Source of the DNA: Riemerella anatipestifer | Lineage (GTDB): Bacteria; Bacteroidota; Bacteroidia; Flavobacteriales; Weeksellaceae | Direction of reading: 5' to 3' | Assembly (NCBI RefSeq): GCF_009670965.2 | Contig: NZ_CP073239.1 | Coordinates: forward strand, 930,001 to 994,000 | Length of the DNA: 64,000 bases | Shown here: positions 32,854 to 41,395 of the stretch, in pieces | Numbering within the stretch: the stretch's first letter is position 1 | Layout: the number at the start of each line of letters is the position of its first letter | Translations under genes and position numbers: made by a program | The notes under the pieces: generated by a model | The model's input: only the letters and a program-made list of their open reading frames with translations | What the model was told of the DNA's origin: nothing | Database searches by the model: none

Positions 32854-34160
32854 TGAGTGGTGCTTTTCAAATCAGAGGCGGTAAAAGACTTCATGGCGAA
32901 ATTACGCCCCAAGGAGCTAAAAATGAAGCTCTACAAATATTATGTGCTGTTTTATTAACAGATCAAGAAGTAAGAATAAAAAATATACCTGATATACAAG
33001 ATGTTAATAAGCTAATTGGTATATTGGGAGACCTAGGTGTTAAGGTAACCAAAAATGGAAAAGGGGACTATACCTTCAAGGCTGATAGTCTTAATTTAGA
33101 TTATCTTAAATCCGAAGAATTTAAAAAAGAAGGAGCTAGACTTAGAGGCTCTATTATGCTTTTAGGTCCTATGTTGGCGAGGTTTGGGGAAGGTTATATG
33201 CCAACTCCAGGAGGAGACAAGATAGGAAGAAGAAGATTAGATACTCATTTTCAAGGATTTGTTGAGCTTGGCGCAGAGTTTCACTTTAATGATGTAGAGA
33301 GTTTTTATAGTTTAAAAGCAAAGTCTTTACAAGGAAAATTTATCCTTTTAGAAGAAGCATCAGTAACAGGTACGGCTAATATTATTATGGCGGCTGTATT
33401 AGCGAAAGGTAAAACTAGAATCTACAATGCCGCTTGTGAGCCTTATTTACAACAGCTTTGTAAAATGCTCAACCGAATGGGAGCTCAAATTTCGGGTATC
33501 GGCTCGAATTTATTAACCATAGAAGGTGTTTCATATTTACATGGTACAGAACACACTATGTTGCCGGATATGGTAGAAATAGGCTCTTGGATAGGGTTGG
33601 CAGCAATGACGAAGTCCGAAATCACCATTAAAGATGTTCATTGGAACCAGTTGGGGATTATTCCAAATACTTTTAGAAAATTGGGTATTCAGCTAGAGAA
33701 AAGCGGCGAAGATATTTATATCCCAGCACAAGAACATTACAAAATACAGAAGTTTATAGACGGCTCTATTTTAACCATTTCTGATGCACCTTGGCCAGGT
33801 TTTACACCAGATTTGCTGTCTATTATGTTGGTGGTAGCAACCCAAGCTAAAGGAAGTGTATTGATACATCAAAAAATGTTTGAATCTCGATTGTTCTTTG
33901 TGGACAAACTGATAGATATGGGAGCTCAGATTATCCTTTGCGACCCACACCGAGCTACGGTTATCGGTCTTAATCAAGAAACACCACTTAGAGGTACAGT
34001 GATGACTTCCCCTGATATTCGTGCAGGAAATGCACTTTTGGTAGCGGCACTTTCGGCGGAAGGTAAATCTATCATTCATAACATAGAGCAGATAGACCGA
34101 GGTTACGAAAATATAGATGGCAGACTTAAAGCCTTAGGAGCAGATATAGAGCGTATATAA
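32853..34160 (+). CDS. murA: UDP-N-acetylglucosamine 1-carboxyvinyltransferase with Asp in the fosfomycin site
   Basis: A 435-residue enzyme adding enolpyruvate from PEP to UDP-GlcNAc, the first committed step of peptidoglycan synthesis. Typical segments are QGAKNEALQILCAVLL (Lys/Asn of the active site), LRGSIMLLGPMLARFG, the catalytic loop PTPGGDKIGRRRLDTH, GTANIIMAAVLAKG and SPDIRAGNALLVAALSAEG. In the loop, residue 122 is Asp where most bacteria have the Cys alkylated by fosfomycin (E. coli Cys115). Such Asp enzymes are active and fosfomycin-insensitive in other phyla. It is coupled to DUF4290. A new -7 box for miaA begins 12 nt after the murA stop. Confidence 0.96.
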   Translation: MSGAFQIRGGKRLHGEITPQGAKNEALQILCAVLLTDQEVRIKNIPDIQDVNKLIGILGDLGVKVTKNGKGDYTFKADSLNLDYLKSEEFKKEGARLRGSIMLLGPMLARFGEGYMPTPGGDKIGRRRLDTHFQGFVELGAEFHFNDVESFYSLKAKSLQGKFILLEEASVTGTANIIMAAVLAKGKTRIYNAACEPYLQQLCKMLNRMGAQISGIGSNLLTIEGVSYLHGTEHTMLPDMVEIGSWIGLAAMTKSEITIKDVHWNQLGIIPNTFRKLGIQLEKSGEDIYIPAQEHYKIQKFIDGSILTISDAPWPGFTPDLLSIMLVVATQAKGSVLIHQKMFESRLFFVDKLIDMGAQIILCDPHRATVIGLNQETPLRGTVMTSPDIRAGNALLVAALSAEGKSIIHNIEQIDRGYENIDGRLKALGADIERI

Positions 34161-34171
34161 TAGTCAGAAAA

Positions 34172-34179
34172 TACTTTTG
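34172..34179 (+). promoter_or_regulatory. -7 box of miaA, near-leaderless
   Basis: TACTTTTG ends 5 nt before the TTG start of miaA. Confidence 0.45.
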
Positions 34180-34184
34180 TCATC

Positions 34185-35093
34185 TTGGCTAGAACACTTA
34201 TATCTGTTGTAGGTCCTACGGGAATAGGTAAAACCGAATTGGCAATAAAAATAGCCCAGTTTTTCGGTACTGAAATTTTATCCTGCGACTCACGACAGTT
34301 TTTTAAAGAAATGCCCATTGGTACAGCCGCTCCTTCTAAGGAGGAGTTAGCTGTTGTGCCACATCATTTTATAGGGCATTTATCTATTACAGAAGATTAT
34401 TCTATCGGTCGATACGAAAAGGAAGCCTTGGCTTTATTAGATAAGCTGTTTCAGCAATATAAAGTCGTGGTAATGGTAGGCGGTAGTGGTATGTACGAGA
34501 AGGCGGTAGTGGAAGGTCTTAATGATTTGCCAGAAGCTAACGAAGATTATATTAAAGAACTTGAACAAATCCTTAATAAAGAAGGGATAGAAGCCTTACA
34601 GAAACAGTTAGAAGTACAAGATGAGGTCTATTATCAGCAAGTGGATAAAGATAACCCTAGACGCTTGATAAGGGCTTTAGATATTATTAAACAAACAGGG
34701 AAACCTTATTCTGAAATTATAGCAGAAACCAAGCCTCAAAGAAACTTTAATACTATTAGGATTGTACTCACGGCACCCAGAGAAATTATCTATGAAAGAA
34801 TCAACCAAAGGGTCGATAGAATGATGGAGAAGGGCTTGCTAGATGAGGTTAAAGGTTTACTTCAATATCAAGATAGAGTAGCTTTAAATACAGTGGGTTA
34901 TACAGAGTTGTTTAATTACTTGAATGGCGATTGGGAATTAGATTTTGCCGTTTCCGAAATTAAGAAAAACTCTAGACGCTACGCAAAACGCCAAATGACT
35001 TGGAACCGAAAACTTCCTCATCTGATAGAACTTCCGTACCAATATTCTAACGAGGAATTAGTATCTTTGCTTAATAACTTAAATTTAAAATAA
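34185..35093 (+). CDS. miaA: tRNA dimethylallyltransferase
   Basis: A 302-residue enzyme that prenylates A37 of tRNAs reading UNN codons. The P-loop GPTGIGKTELAIK is near residue 10. DSRQFFKEMPIGTA, VVMVGGSGMYEKAVVEGL and the C-terminal LNTVGYTELFNYLNGD and RRYAKRQMTWNRK complete the family set. The start is a TTG. It is the only in-frame start that preserves the strand before the P-loop, and no ATG exists upstream before the murA stop. The thioredoxin-like gene follows 1 nt after its stop. Confidence 0.95.
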   Translation: MARTLISVVGPTGIGKTELAIKIAQFFGTEILSCDSRQFFKEMPIGTAAPSKEELAVVPHHFIGHLSITEDYSIGRYEKEALALLDKLFQQYKVVVMVGGSGMYEKAVVEGLNDLPEANEDYIKELEQILNKEGIEALQKQLEVQDEVYYQQVDKDNPRRLIRALDIIKQTGKPYSEIIAETKPQRNFNTIRIVLTAPREIIYERINQRVDRMMEKGLLDEVKGLLQYQDRVALNTVGYTELFNYLNGDWELDFAVSEIKKNSRRYAKRQMTWNRKLPHLIELPYQYSNEELVSLLNNLNLK

Positions 35094-35094
35094 A

Positions 35095-35652
35095 ATGGCT
35101 AGAACACCGTCTAATATGTTGGATTTAGGCACTAAAGCTCCTTTTTTTGAGCTTCCTAATCCTGCTAAAAATAACGAATTACAATCTTTAGAAAATTTAA
35201 AAGGAGAGAAAGGGACATTGGTAGTTTTTATGTGTAACCACTGCCCGTTTGTGATTCATATGATAGATAAATTGGCAGAACTTTATGAAGATTATAAAGC
35301 TAAAGGAATCGAGTTTATTGCAATTAATTCTAATGATATAGAGAACTATCCTGCGGATTCACCAGAGCTAATGATTGATTTTGCTGAAGAGCACGGCGTT
35401 AATTTCCCTTATTTATTTGACGAAAGTCAAGCTATTGCTAAAGCCTACGATGCAGCGTGTACTCCAGATTTTTATTTCTTTGATGAAAAATTAGACTTAG
35501 TATATAGAGGTCAGATGGACGACTCACGCCCAGGCAATCAGCACGAAGTAACTGGAGAGGATTTAATTCTTGCTTTTGAAAACCTTTTAGCAGAACAACC
35601 ACAGGAAGAACTGCAAAAACCTAGTTTAGGTTGTAATATTAAATGGAAGTAA
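35095..35652 (+). CDS. Thioredoxin-family (AhpC/TSA-like) protein
   Basis: A 185-residue cytosolic peroxiredoxin/thioredoxin-fold protein. Residues about 41-50 hold FMCNHCPFV, a CxxC in the PRX-like-1 subfamily form. CTPDFYFFDEKLDLVYRG and the DDSRPGNQHEVTG segment are also typical of that group. No signal peptide is present. The reaction (disulfide reductase or peroxidase) is unknown. Its ATG follows the miaA stop by one base, so it is translated in the same unit. Confidence 0.88.
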   Translation: MARTPSNMLDLGTKAPFFELPNPAKNNELQSLENLKGEKGTLVVFMCNHCPFVIHMIDKLAELYEDYKAKGIEFIAINSNDIENYPADSPELMIDFAEEHGVNFPYLFDESQAIAKAYDAACTPDFYFFDEKLDLVYRGQMDDSRPGNQHEVTGEDLILAFENLLAEQPQEELQKPSLGCNIKWK

Positions 35653-35680
35653 AATATTAGTTTAGAAAGCATCTGTAAAA

Positions 35681-36229
35681 GTGAAAAATCGAAGCAGAGT
35701 AATTGCGTTGGGATTGTTATTTCTAGTTGTGGGAGGATTTATTGTTTATAAATTAAATAAAGACTTTTTGCTTTTGTGGAATAGTAATTCAATAAAAGTA
35801 ACTACTGACAGTCCATTAACAAAGGATAAGGTGAAAATTGAATTTGGTAATGGTGTTAATTCAATTAATCGTACAACAGATGCTGAACTTTTCAGTAGGA
35901 GAGAGAAATACACTGTTTTGTATGATGGTAAGATTAAAGATAAAATGATGAATGAATATGGAGAGAATGATTTTTTAATAACCTATGATAACAAGTATTA
36001 TTTCTCTTTCCGACAGTTTAAACTTAATAGAAGACACCAACACGACTATAAGTTCCATTTTTACCCTAAAGGCGATAAAATATACATTGCTGTTGATATA
36101 AAAGGGCAAGATGCAATGCAATTTGAGAGACCTATGATTGATATTAAATTAGAGGATAAATATATATGTAATACTCCAATTGATAGTGCTGGAGGTATTT
36201 ATAATATGACTGAGCTAGAAAAAGAGTAG
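35681..36229 (+). CDS. Membrane-anchored hypothetical protein
   Basis: A 182-residue protein with a GTG start at 35681. An N-terminal helix (VIALGLLFLVVGGFIVYKL) anchors an extracytoplasmic domain rich in beta-strands and aromatic residues (YKFHFYPKGDKIYIAVDIKG). No family is recognised. It lies 28 nt after the thioredoxin-like gene and ends just before a bidirectional terminator. No start with better support was found. Confidence 0.65.
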   Translation: MKNRSRVIALGLLFLVVGGFIVYKLNKDFLLLWNSNSIKVTTDSPLTKDKVKIEFGNGVNSINRTTDAELFSRREKYTVLYDGKIKDKMMNEYGENDFLITYDNKYYFSFRQFKLNRRHQHDYKFHFYPKGDKIYIAVDIKGQDAMQFERPMIDIKLEDKYICNTPIDSAGGIYNMTELEKE

Positions 36230-36288
36230 ATATTAAGTGCTAGTTTCAAGGTGATTTTTATTTTTTAATACTCTCATAATTACAAAGC

Positions 36289-36324
36289 AAAAACCCGATT
36301 CAAAAACTTTGAATCGGGTTTTTT
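36289..36324. terminator. Bidirectional terminator
   Basis: AAAAACCCGATTC (36289-36301) pairs perfectly with GAATCGGGTTTTT (36311-36323). It has A and T runs on both sides and lies between the plus-strand gene ending at 36229 and rpmA ending at 36362. Confidence 0.93.
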
Positions 36325-36361
36325 AACAAATTAAAACTTTATAAAAAAGTTATTTTTCTTA

Positions 36362-36619
36362 TTAAGCGTTAGGCTCTACAGATACAAAAGATCTGTTGTT
36401 AGCTTTTTTCTTAAATACCACTGTACCATCTACTAATGCAAACAAAGTGTGGTCTTTACCAATCCCTACATTTTCTCCAGGGTGGTGTTGTGTACCTCTT
36501 TGTCTTACAATAATATTTCCAGCGATAGCTTCTTGCCCTCCGAAAATCTTCACACCTAATCTTTTAGAGTGAGATTCTCTACCGTTTTTGGAACTACCAA
36601 CTCCTTTCTTGTGTGCCAT
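36362..36619 (-). CDS. rpmA: Ribosomal protein bL27
   Basis: An 85-residue ribosomal protein reading [20 protein letters not shown], with GVKIFGGQ and [15 protein letters not shown]. Its N-terminus reaches the peptidyl-transferase centre. It starts with MAHKKG directly and lacks the cleavable N-terminal extension found in Firmicutes. It is the second gene after rplU (33-nt gap) and ends at the bidirectional terminator. Confidence 0.98.
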   Translation of the reverse strand: MAHKKGVGSSKNGRESHSKRLGVKIFGGQEAIAGNIIVRQRGTQHHPGENVGIGKDHTLFALVDGTVVFKKKANNRSFVSVEPNA

Positions 36620-36652
36620 TTTGTTTTAAAGTTTTTTAGGTTGAAAAAATAC

Positions 36653-37279
36653 TTAGGCTTTTCCGCCTTTTAGTTGTCCTTTAAGAGCTTCTAACTCTTC
36701 AAACTTTCCATCAGCAGCTAGTTGTGCTTGTTGAGGCCAAGTTGTAGGATCCATAGCTGCATATACAGCACCGTTAGGATCTAAGATGGCTTCTAGCTCC
36801 TCTTTAGTTTTCTTTGCTAAATCAGCAAAAGAAGTAATACCTGCTCCTGCGAAAAGCTCCGCTACTTTAGGACCAATACCCTCAATTAGAGTAAGGTCAT
36901 CTCCTTTTTTAGAAGATTTTTTTGCAGTAGCTTTGGTTTCTGTTTTTGCAGAAGATTTTTTAGCACCATCAAAACCTGTTATAGAAACAATTTTGATTTG
37001 AGTAAGAGATTGTCTATGCCCGTTTTTCTTAGCATAACCTTTTCTTCTTTTCTTTTTGAAAACGATAACTTTATCAGCTTTCAAATGCTCAATAATTTCC
37101 GCTTCTACAGCGATACCACTTACAGCTGGGGCGCCTACTACTGTTGCTCCGTTTACGGTAAGAAGTACTTTATCAAAAGTTACTTTGTCTCCTTTCTCAC
37201 CAGAAAGACGGTTTACAAACAATTTTTGGTCTTGCTCAACTTTGTATTGAAGCCCTGCTATCTCTACGATTGCAAACAT
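36653..37279 (-). CDS. rplU: Ribosomal protein bL21 with C-terminal HhH extension
   Basis: 208 residues, about twice the usual 103. Residues 1-103 are a complete bL21 (MFAIVEIAGLQYKVEQDQ, VIVFKKKRRKGYAKKNGHRQ and LTQIKIVSI). A Lys/Ala/Ser-rich linker (about 106-126) leads to a helix-hairpin-helix unit LTLIEGIGPKVAELFAGAGI (129-148), then SFADLAKKTKEELEAIL and a Trp-containing tail. The addition occurs in other Flavobacteriia. Its role, presumably nucleic acid or protein contact, is unknown. It is transcribed with rpmA. Confidence 0.96.
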   Translation of the reverse strand: MFAIVEIAGLQYKVEQDQKLFVNRLSGEKGDKVTFDKVLLTVNGATVVGAPAVSGIAVEAEIIEHLKADKVIVFKKKRRKGYAKKNGHRQSLTQIKIVSITGFDGAKKSSAKTETKATAKKSSKKGDDLTLIEGIGPKVAELFAGAGITSFADLAKKTKEELEAILDPNGAVYAAMDPTTWPQQAQLAADGKFEELEALKGQLKGGKA

Positions 37280-37311
37280 TGTTATAAATATTTATTAGTT
37301 AGTTAAGGGTG

Positions 37312-37319
37312 CAAAATTA
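37312..37319 (-). promoter_or_regulatory. -7 box of rplU-rpmA
   Basis: TAATTTTG followed by C on the minus strand (37319-37312), 32 nt before the rplU ATG. Confidence 0.55.
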
Positions 37320-37458
37320 AGTATTTTTTTTGAAATATAGATGTTTAACTCAAAAAAAGTGAGAGTTAACTTTAAAATAAGTTTGCAATATAAATATTAA
37401 ATCTACTGATAGGATAAAAAAATGAGTGTGAGAAGATAATGATATTGCTAAATAATTA

Positions 37459-37466
37459 TAAATTTG
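37459..37466 (+). promoter_or_regulatory. -7 box of the lipoprotein gene at 37491
   Basis: TAAATTTG, 24 nt before the ATG at 37491. Confidence 0.5.
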
Positions 37467-37490
37467 TGTCGGAGAAAATAAAAAAAAGTT

Positions 37491-38171
37491 ATGTCTAAAC
37501 TGGCGAAAATTTTAAAGGGTTTGCTGGCTTTGCTAGTTCTAAACTCGTGTGCGTCTATGATGTTGAATGACAAAAGTATTCAGCCGAGTGAAATTAGTAA
37601 TCTAGGAAATTTTGAAACTATTTCAATGATTAGGTTGATTAAGAAAGGTAACCAATCTGAGCCGAGCGATTCGTTGTCAAACTTGTCTTCAAAAATTATG
37701 GATTCGATTATTTGGAGTTCAAGTAGCCCCAAAATTACAACTAAGTTTAATCTAACTGATGAAAAATTAAAGAAGAGAGTTGAGGATGATATTCTAAAAA
37801 CAATGCTTCATATTAGAGATACCCGAAAGTTAGACCATATCAAGACGACCCCAGCTATGGATTCTATTGTGAAAGCACAAAATCAAAGATTTGCGTTATG
37901 TGTGGTTAATACAGGCTTTGATAGAAGGAAAGGTAATTATGGTAACCAAATTGCGAAAGGGGTAGGGATAGGTATTTTAACTATGGGAATGTACACACCC
38001 GTTCCTATAAAAGCTAATACTGCCGTATATGCAATGATATTTGATGCGGAAAAAAGTACAGTTGTATTCTATAATACGATACCTTTTGTTGAAAAATCGC
38101 CAACGGATAAAAAGAATTTGGGTCAACTATACAGCAAACTTTTTGAAGGTTTCTTCTACAAAAAAGAATAA
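37491..38171 (+). CDS. Hypothetical lipoprotein
   Basis: A 226-residue protein with a lipoprotein signal (KILKGLLALLVLNSC). The mature part is polar, with a glycine-rich hydrophobic patch near the C-terminal third (NQIAKGVGIGILTMGMYTPV) and aromatic ends. No domain is recognised. It is monocistronic, flanked by its own -7 box and a bidirectional hairpin terminator. It is presumably envelope-located. Confidence 0.75.
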   Translation: MSKLAKILKGLLALLVLNSCASMMLNDKSIQPSEISNLGNFETISMIRLIKKGNQSEPSDSLSNLSSKIMDSIIWSSSSPKITTKFNLTDEKLKKRVEDDILKTMLHIRDTRKLDHIKTTPAMDSIVKAQNQRFALCVVNTGFDRRKGNYGNQIAKGVGIGILTMGMYTPVPIKANTAVYAMIFDAEKSTVVFYNTIPFVEKSPTDKKNLGQLYSKLFEGFFYKKE

Positions 38172-38193
38172 AAAGTATTATTCTTATATAAAG

Positions 38194-38229
38194 AAAAGGT
38201 GTTTTTAGAATTTTCTAAAACACCTTTTT
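38194..38229. terminator. Bidirectional terminator
   Basis: AAAAGGTGTTTT (38194-38205) pairs with AAAACACCTTTT (38217-38228), with more pairing in the loop (AGAA/TTCT). It lies between the lipoprotein gene and convergent murB. Confidence 0.9.
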
Positions 38230-38242
38230 GTTTTTTATGCTA

Positions 38243-39262
38243 TTAGATAATATTAACCTCTCGTTCTAGAGTAATCCCAAAGGTGTTTTTTACAGAAGAG
38301 ATGATTTCAGATGAAAAATGATAGATTTCTTCACCTGTAGCATTTCCTGTGGCGTTGATGATGACAAGTGCTTGCAAATGATGGGTCGCTACATTGCCTA
38401 CTTGTTTGCCTTTCCAACCTGTTTGTTCTATTAGCCAACCTGCAGGAACTTTGGTGTGGCTACCTTGTGGATAACCGGGAAGGTTAGGAAATTGTTTTTG
38501 TAAATTTTGATAATCCTCTGTGCTGATACTCGGGTTTTTGAAAAAACTACCTGCATTACCTATCTCTTTAGGGTTAGGAAGTTTAGATGTCCTGATGTTT
38601 ATGACTGCCTGTGCCACTTCTTGTATGTTAGGCTGGGTAACATTTAGACTAGAAAGCTTTTGTTGTATAGCGCCGTAGTCTGTTCTAATGATGTGGTTTC
38701 TTTTTGTTAGTCTAAAGCTGACTTCTAGTATAACATACTTCCCCTTGCCCTCTCGTTTAAAAAAGGAATCTCTATATCCAAAATTGCATTTCTCCTTATT
38801 AAAGGTTTCTACCTCTAGGGTTTCTAGGTTGAGAACTTGGCAAGACTCAAAATGGTCTTTAATTTCCACGCCGTATGCCCCTATGTTTTGGATAGGGCAA
38901 GTGCCTACATTACCTGGTATTAGAGAGAGGTTCTCCAGCCCACCATAGTTTTTCTCTAGGCTGTATTGTACAAACTGATGCCAATTTTCTCCTGCTTGTG
39001 CTGTGAGTAATACTTCATTATCGTTTAGGTGTTGTTCTTTGATACCTTTTAGGTTGAGTAAGATGGTAAGTCCATTAAAATCCTTTGTTAATAAGATATT
39101 ACTCCCACCACCTAAGAATAATATAGGTAAACCTTTAATCTCATCTAGCTTTAGGACAGAGGTTAGCTCCTCCAAACTACCGACTTCTGCAAAGTATTTA
39201 GAAAATGCTTCTACCCCAAAGGTGTTATGGTTTTTAAGAGAATAATTGGTCTTAAGTTGCAT
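38243..39262 (-). CDS. murB: UDP-N-acetylenolpyruvoylglucosamine reductase (type I)
   Basis: A 339-residue FAD enzyme reducing the MurA product to UDP-MurNAc. Motifs: NHNTFGVEAFSKYF, FLGGGSNILLT (FAD), GLENLSLIPGNVGTCPIQNI with GAYGVEI, the YRDSFFKREGKG active-site segment characteristic of type I enzymes (with Ser as proton donor in GNAGSFFKNP) and the C-terminal LIEQTGWKGKQVG. It is monocistronic with its own promoter. It lies 4 kb from murA's neighbourhood rather than in a dcw cluster. Confidence 0.96.
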   Translation of the reverse strand: MQLKTNYSLKNHNTFGVEAFSKYFAEVGSLEELTSVLKLDEIKGLPILFLGGGSNILLTKDFNGLTILLNLKGIKEQHLNDNEVLLTAQAGENWHQFVQYSLEKNYGGLENLSLIPGNVGTCPIQNIGAYGVEIKDHFESCQVLNLETLEVETFNKEKCNFGYRDSFFKREGKGKYVILEVSFRLTKRNHIIRTDYGAIQQKLSSLNVTQPNIQEVAQAVINIRTSKLPNPKEIGNAGSFFKNPSISTEDYQNLQKQFPNLPGYPQGSHTKVPAGWLIEQTGWKGKQVGNVATHHLQALVIINATGNATGEEIYHFSSEIISSVKNTFGITLEREVNII

Positions 39263-39286
39263 AATTAAAAGTTTACAATCCTTTCA

Positions 39287-39294
39287 CAAAGATA
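39287..39294 (-). promoter_or_regulatory. -7 box of murB
   Basis: TATCTTTG on the minus strand (39294-39287), 24 nt before the ATG. Confidence 0.5.
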
Positions 39295-39332
39295 TTAAAA
39301 CTACATTAAACCATCGGTTGTTTGTAGTAAAC

Positions 39333-39971
39333 TTACTTTAAAAACGGATTGTATTGTTGTTCAAAACCGATGTTGGTACTCGGTCCGTGTCCGCTATAAA
39401 CTTGGGTGTTTGGTGGTAAGGTGAGTAGTTTGGTTTTAATGCTTTCAATGAGTTGTTCGTAATTGCCTTTATATAAATCGGTTCTACCAATGCTACCTTG
39501 GAAAAGTACATCGCCAGAAATTACCCAGTTTTGCTCCTTGTGGTAGAAGCTAATGCTCCCAGGTGAATGCCCAGGCGTATGTAATATGTGTAGAGTATCA
39601 GCTCCTAGGTGGAGTGTTTCGTCTTCATCTAGGAAGATTACTTGTCCTACAAAGGGTAGCATATTAAATCCATACTGCCTTGCGGTAAGAGGGGCTCTAT
39701 CTAGAAGTTCTTGGTCTAACTGGTGCATTAGCACAGGTACTTGGTAGGTGTCAAATGCCCACTGTAATCCTGCGATATGGTCTATATGAGCGTGGGTGAG
39801 CAGAATGTTTTTAACCGTTAAGTTCTGTGAGGTTATAAATTCGGATAACGCTAAAGTTTCGTTTGCGGTGAAATTACCTGGGTCTATAATGAAGGCTTGT
39901 CTATCTTCGTTATAAACTACATAGGTGTTTTCTGAAAAGGGATTGAAGGTAAATGTTTTGATATTAAGCAT
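39333..39971 (-). CDS. MBL-fold metallohydrolase, glyoxalase II-like
   Basis: A 212-residue single-domain metallo-beta-lactamase-fold hydrolase. Metal motifs: LLTHAHIDHIAG (THxHxDH), HTPGHSPGS (third His), WVISGDVLFQGSIGRTD (bridging Asp) and a C-terminal YSGHGP with the last His. It lacks the helical C-terminal domain of classic glyoxalase II, as in YcbL-type enzymes, which hydrolyse thioesters such as lactoylglutathione or related adducts. Glutathione use in this lineage is doubtful, so the thiol substrate is open. It begins 14 nt after the TolC-like gene and may be transcribed with it. Confidence 0.92.
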   Translation of the reverse strand: MLNIKTFTFNPFSENTYVVYNEDRQAFIIDPGNFTANETLALSEFITSQNLTVKNILLTHAHIDHIAGLQWAFDTYQVPVLMHQLDQELLDRAPLTARQYGFNMLPFVGQVIFLDEDETLHLGADTLHILHTPGHSPGSISFYHKEQNWVISGDVLFQGSIGRTDLYKGNYEQLIESIKTKLLTLPPNTQVYSGHGPSTNIGFEQQYNPFLK

Positions 39972-39985
39972 AATGAAATTTGTTT

Positions 39986-41395
39986 TTAGGGTTGAGTATT
40001 CATATTCATTTGGAATAGTTTAACCCCGTTATAGGATTTCATAATTTTGTTTTCGGTGTTGTAAATTTTCTTTTGGATATCCAAAAGCTTAGACTCTCTA
40101 GAGTTGAGTATAAATAATGAACTTTCTCCGTTTTTAAATTTAATCTCTTCTCCTTTTACCAGTTTGTTGTAATTGTCGTAATACTCTTTGTAGAGCTCTA
40201 GCTGTTTGGTATAGCCTTCAAAATCATTCTTATAAACTTCTAACTTGGTAAAGAGTTCTTGTTTTTTCATTTTCAAATCTTCCTCGTTTTGGAGTTTTTT
40301 TAGTTTGATGATTTCGTAGTCTGCTCTAGCCTCTCTCATAAAAATAGGGACTTCTAGCTTGAGACCGTATTGGAAATTATTATTAAATAGAGGGAATACC
40401 TCGGCAGGCTTGCTAGGTTTATTAAAGAGATTATAGCTGAAGTCTATCTTTGGGAGGAAGCTCTGCCACTTTAATTTTTTCTCTACATTTAGAAACTCAT
40501 CTTTGTGTAGATAGTACTTTAGGGCTCTATGTTGCGAACTAAGGTTTTCCTCTATATAGTTTTTCATCATAGGGTAGTCTGCTACTTTTTCTGAACTAAA
40601 TACCTCTAGAGGATATACAGACGGAGGTAATGTTACCGATTGGTTATCTTTCCAGAGAAAAAGCTCAAGCTGTTCCATAGTGTTTTTATAATCCAATGAT
40701 GCCTGCTGATAACCTAGTAGAAATTCTTGATACAGAGTTTTGGCTTCGGTTACGCCTATGGACGCCATTTCGCCATAGTCATAAGATTTTTTTATCATTT
40801 CTAACCTTTCCTCGCTTATATTGAGTCTTTCTTTATAAACAGTAATGATTTGATATTGCTTTACCCACTCCCAATACATATTTTCGGCATCTACCAAAAT
40901 CTCGTTGATGAGAGTGGTTTGTTCAGCTTCTGTCATTTTATACAGGGCTTCGGCTTGGTGCAAAACGGCTCTTCTTTTATCATAAACAAGCCCTTTGCCT
41001 AAAGGTATATTAACGCCTACATTGTATAGCTCGCCAGAGGTTGTGCTGTTGTCTAGTTTTTTTCCAGAGATATTGCTCACGCCACCTACTACATTCATTC
41101 CGTACCATAGTGGGATATCTACTTCAAGCCCTTTTTTATCATAATAGATGGTATTGTCAATATTTTTTTGTCCTAAAGCTCCCGACAATATAGGGTCAAA
41201 ATTTCCTTTGGCTTTTAGGATTTCGTTTTTAGCTATTTCTTTACCATAGCGGTATCTTTTGATAACAGGGTGATGTGTAGACACGGCGGAGAGATATTCG
41301 CCTAATGAAAATGAGAGACTACCTCCTTGTGCAGACAAGCAATAGGAGAAAACCCAAAAAACAAGATATAGTGTTTTATTTTTTATTTTTTTCAT
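39986..41395 (-). CDS. TolC-family outer membrane efflux protein
   Basis: 469 residues from ATG 41395, which provides the signal peptide NKTLYLVFWVFSYCLSAQ. Starting further upstream would bury the signal. Long helical, coiled-coil-prone regions in two halves (for example TLINEILVDAENMYWEWVKQ, EERLEMIKKSYDYGEMASIG and EEDLKMKKQELFTKLEVYK) are the TolC alpha-barrel pattern, with strand segments near KIDFSYNLFNKPSK. It overlaps the HlyD-like gene by 20 nt and completes an ABC-MFP-outer membrane channel set. Confidence 0.88.
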   Translation of the reverse strand: MKKIKNKTLYLVFWVFSYCLSAQGGSLSFSLGEYLSAVSTHHPVIKRYRYGKEIAKNEILKAKGNFDPILSGALGQKNIDNTIYYDKKGLEVDIPLWYGMNVVGGVSNISGKKLDNSTTSGELYNVGVNIPLGKGLVYDKRRAVLHQAEALYKMTEAEQTTLINEILVDAENMYWEWVKQYQIITVYKERLNISEERLEMIKKSYDYGEMASIGVTEAKTLYQEFLLGYQQASLDYKNTMEQLELFLWKDNQSVTLPPSVYPLEVFSSEKVADYPMMKNYIEENLSSQHRALKYYLHKDEFLNVEKKLKWQSFLPKIDFSYNLFNKPSKPAEVFPLFNNNFQYGLKLEVPIFMREARADYEIIKLKKLQNEEDLKMKKQELFTKLEVYKNDFEGYTKQLELYKEYYDNYNKLVKGEEIKFKNGESSLFILNSRESKLLDIQKKIYNTENKIMKSYNGVKLFQMNMNTQP

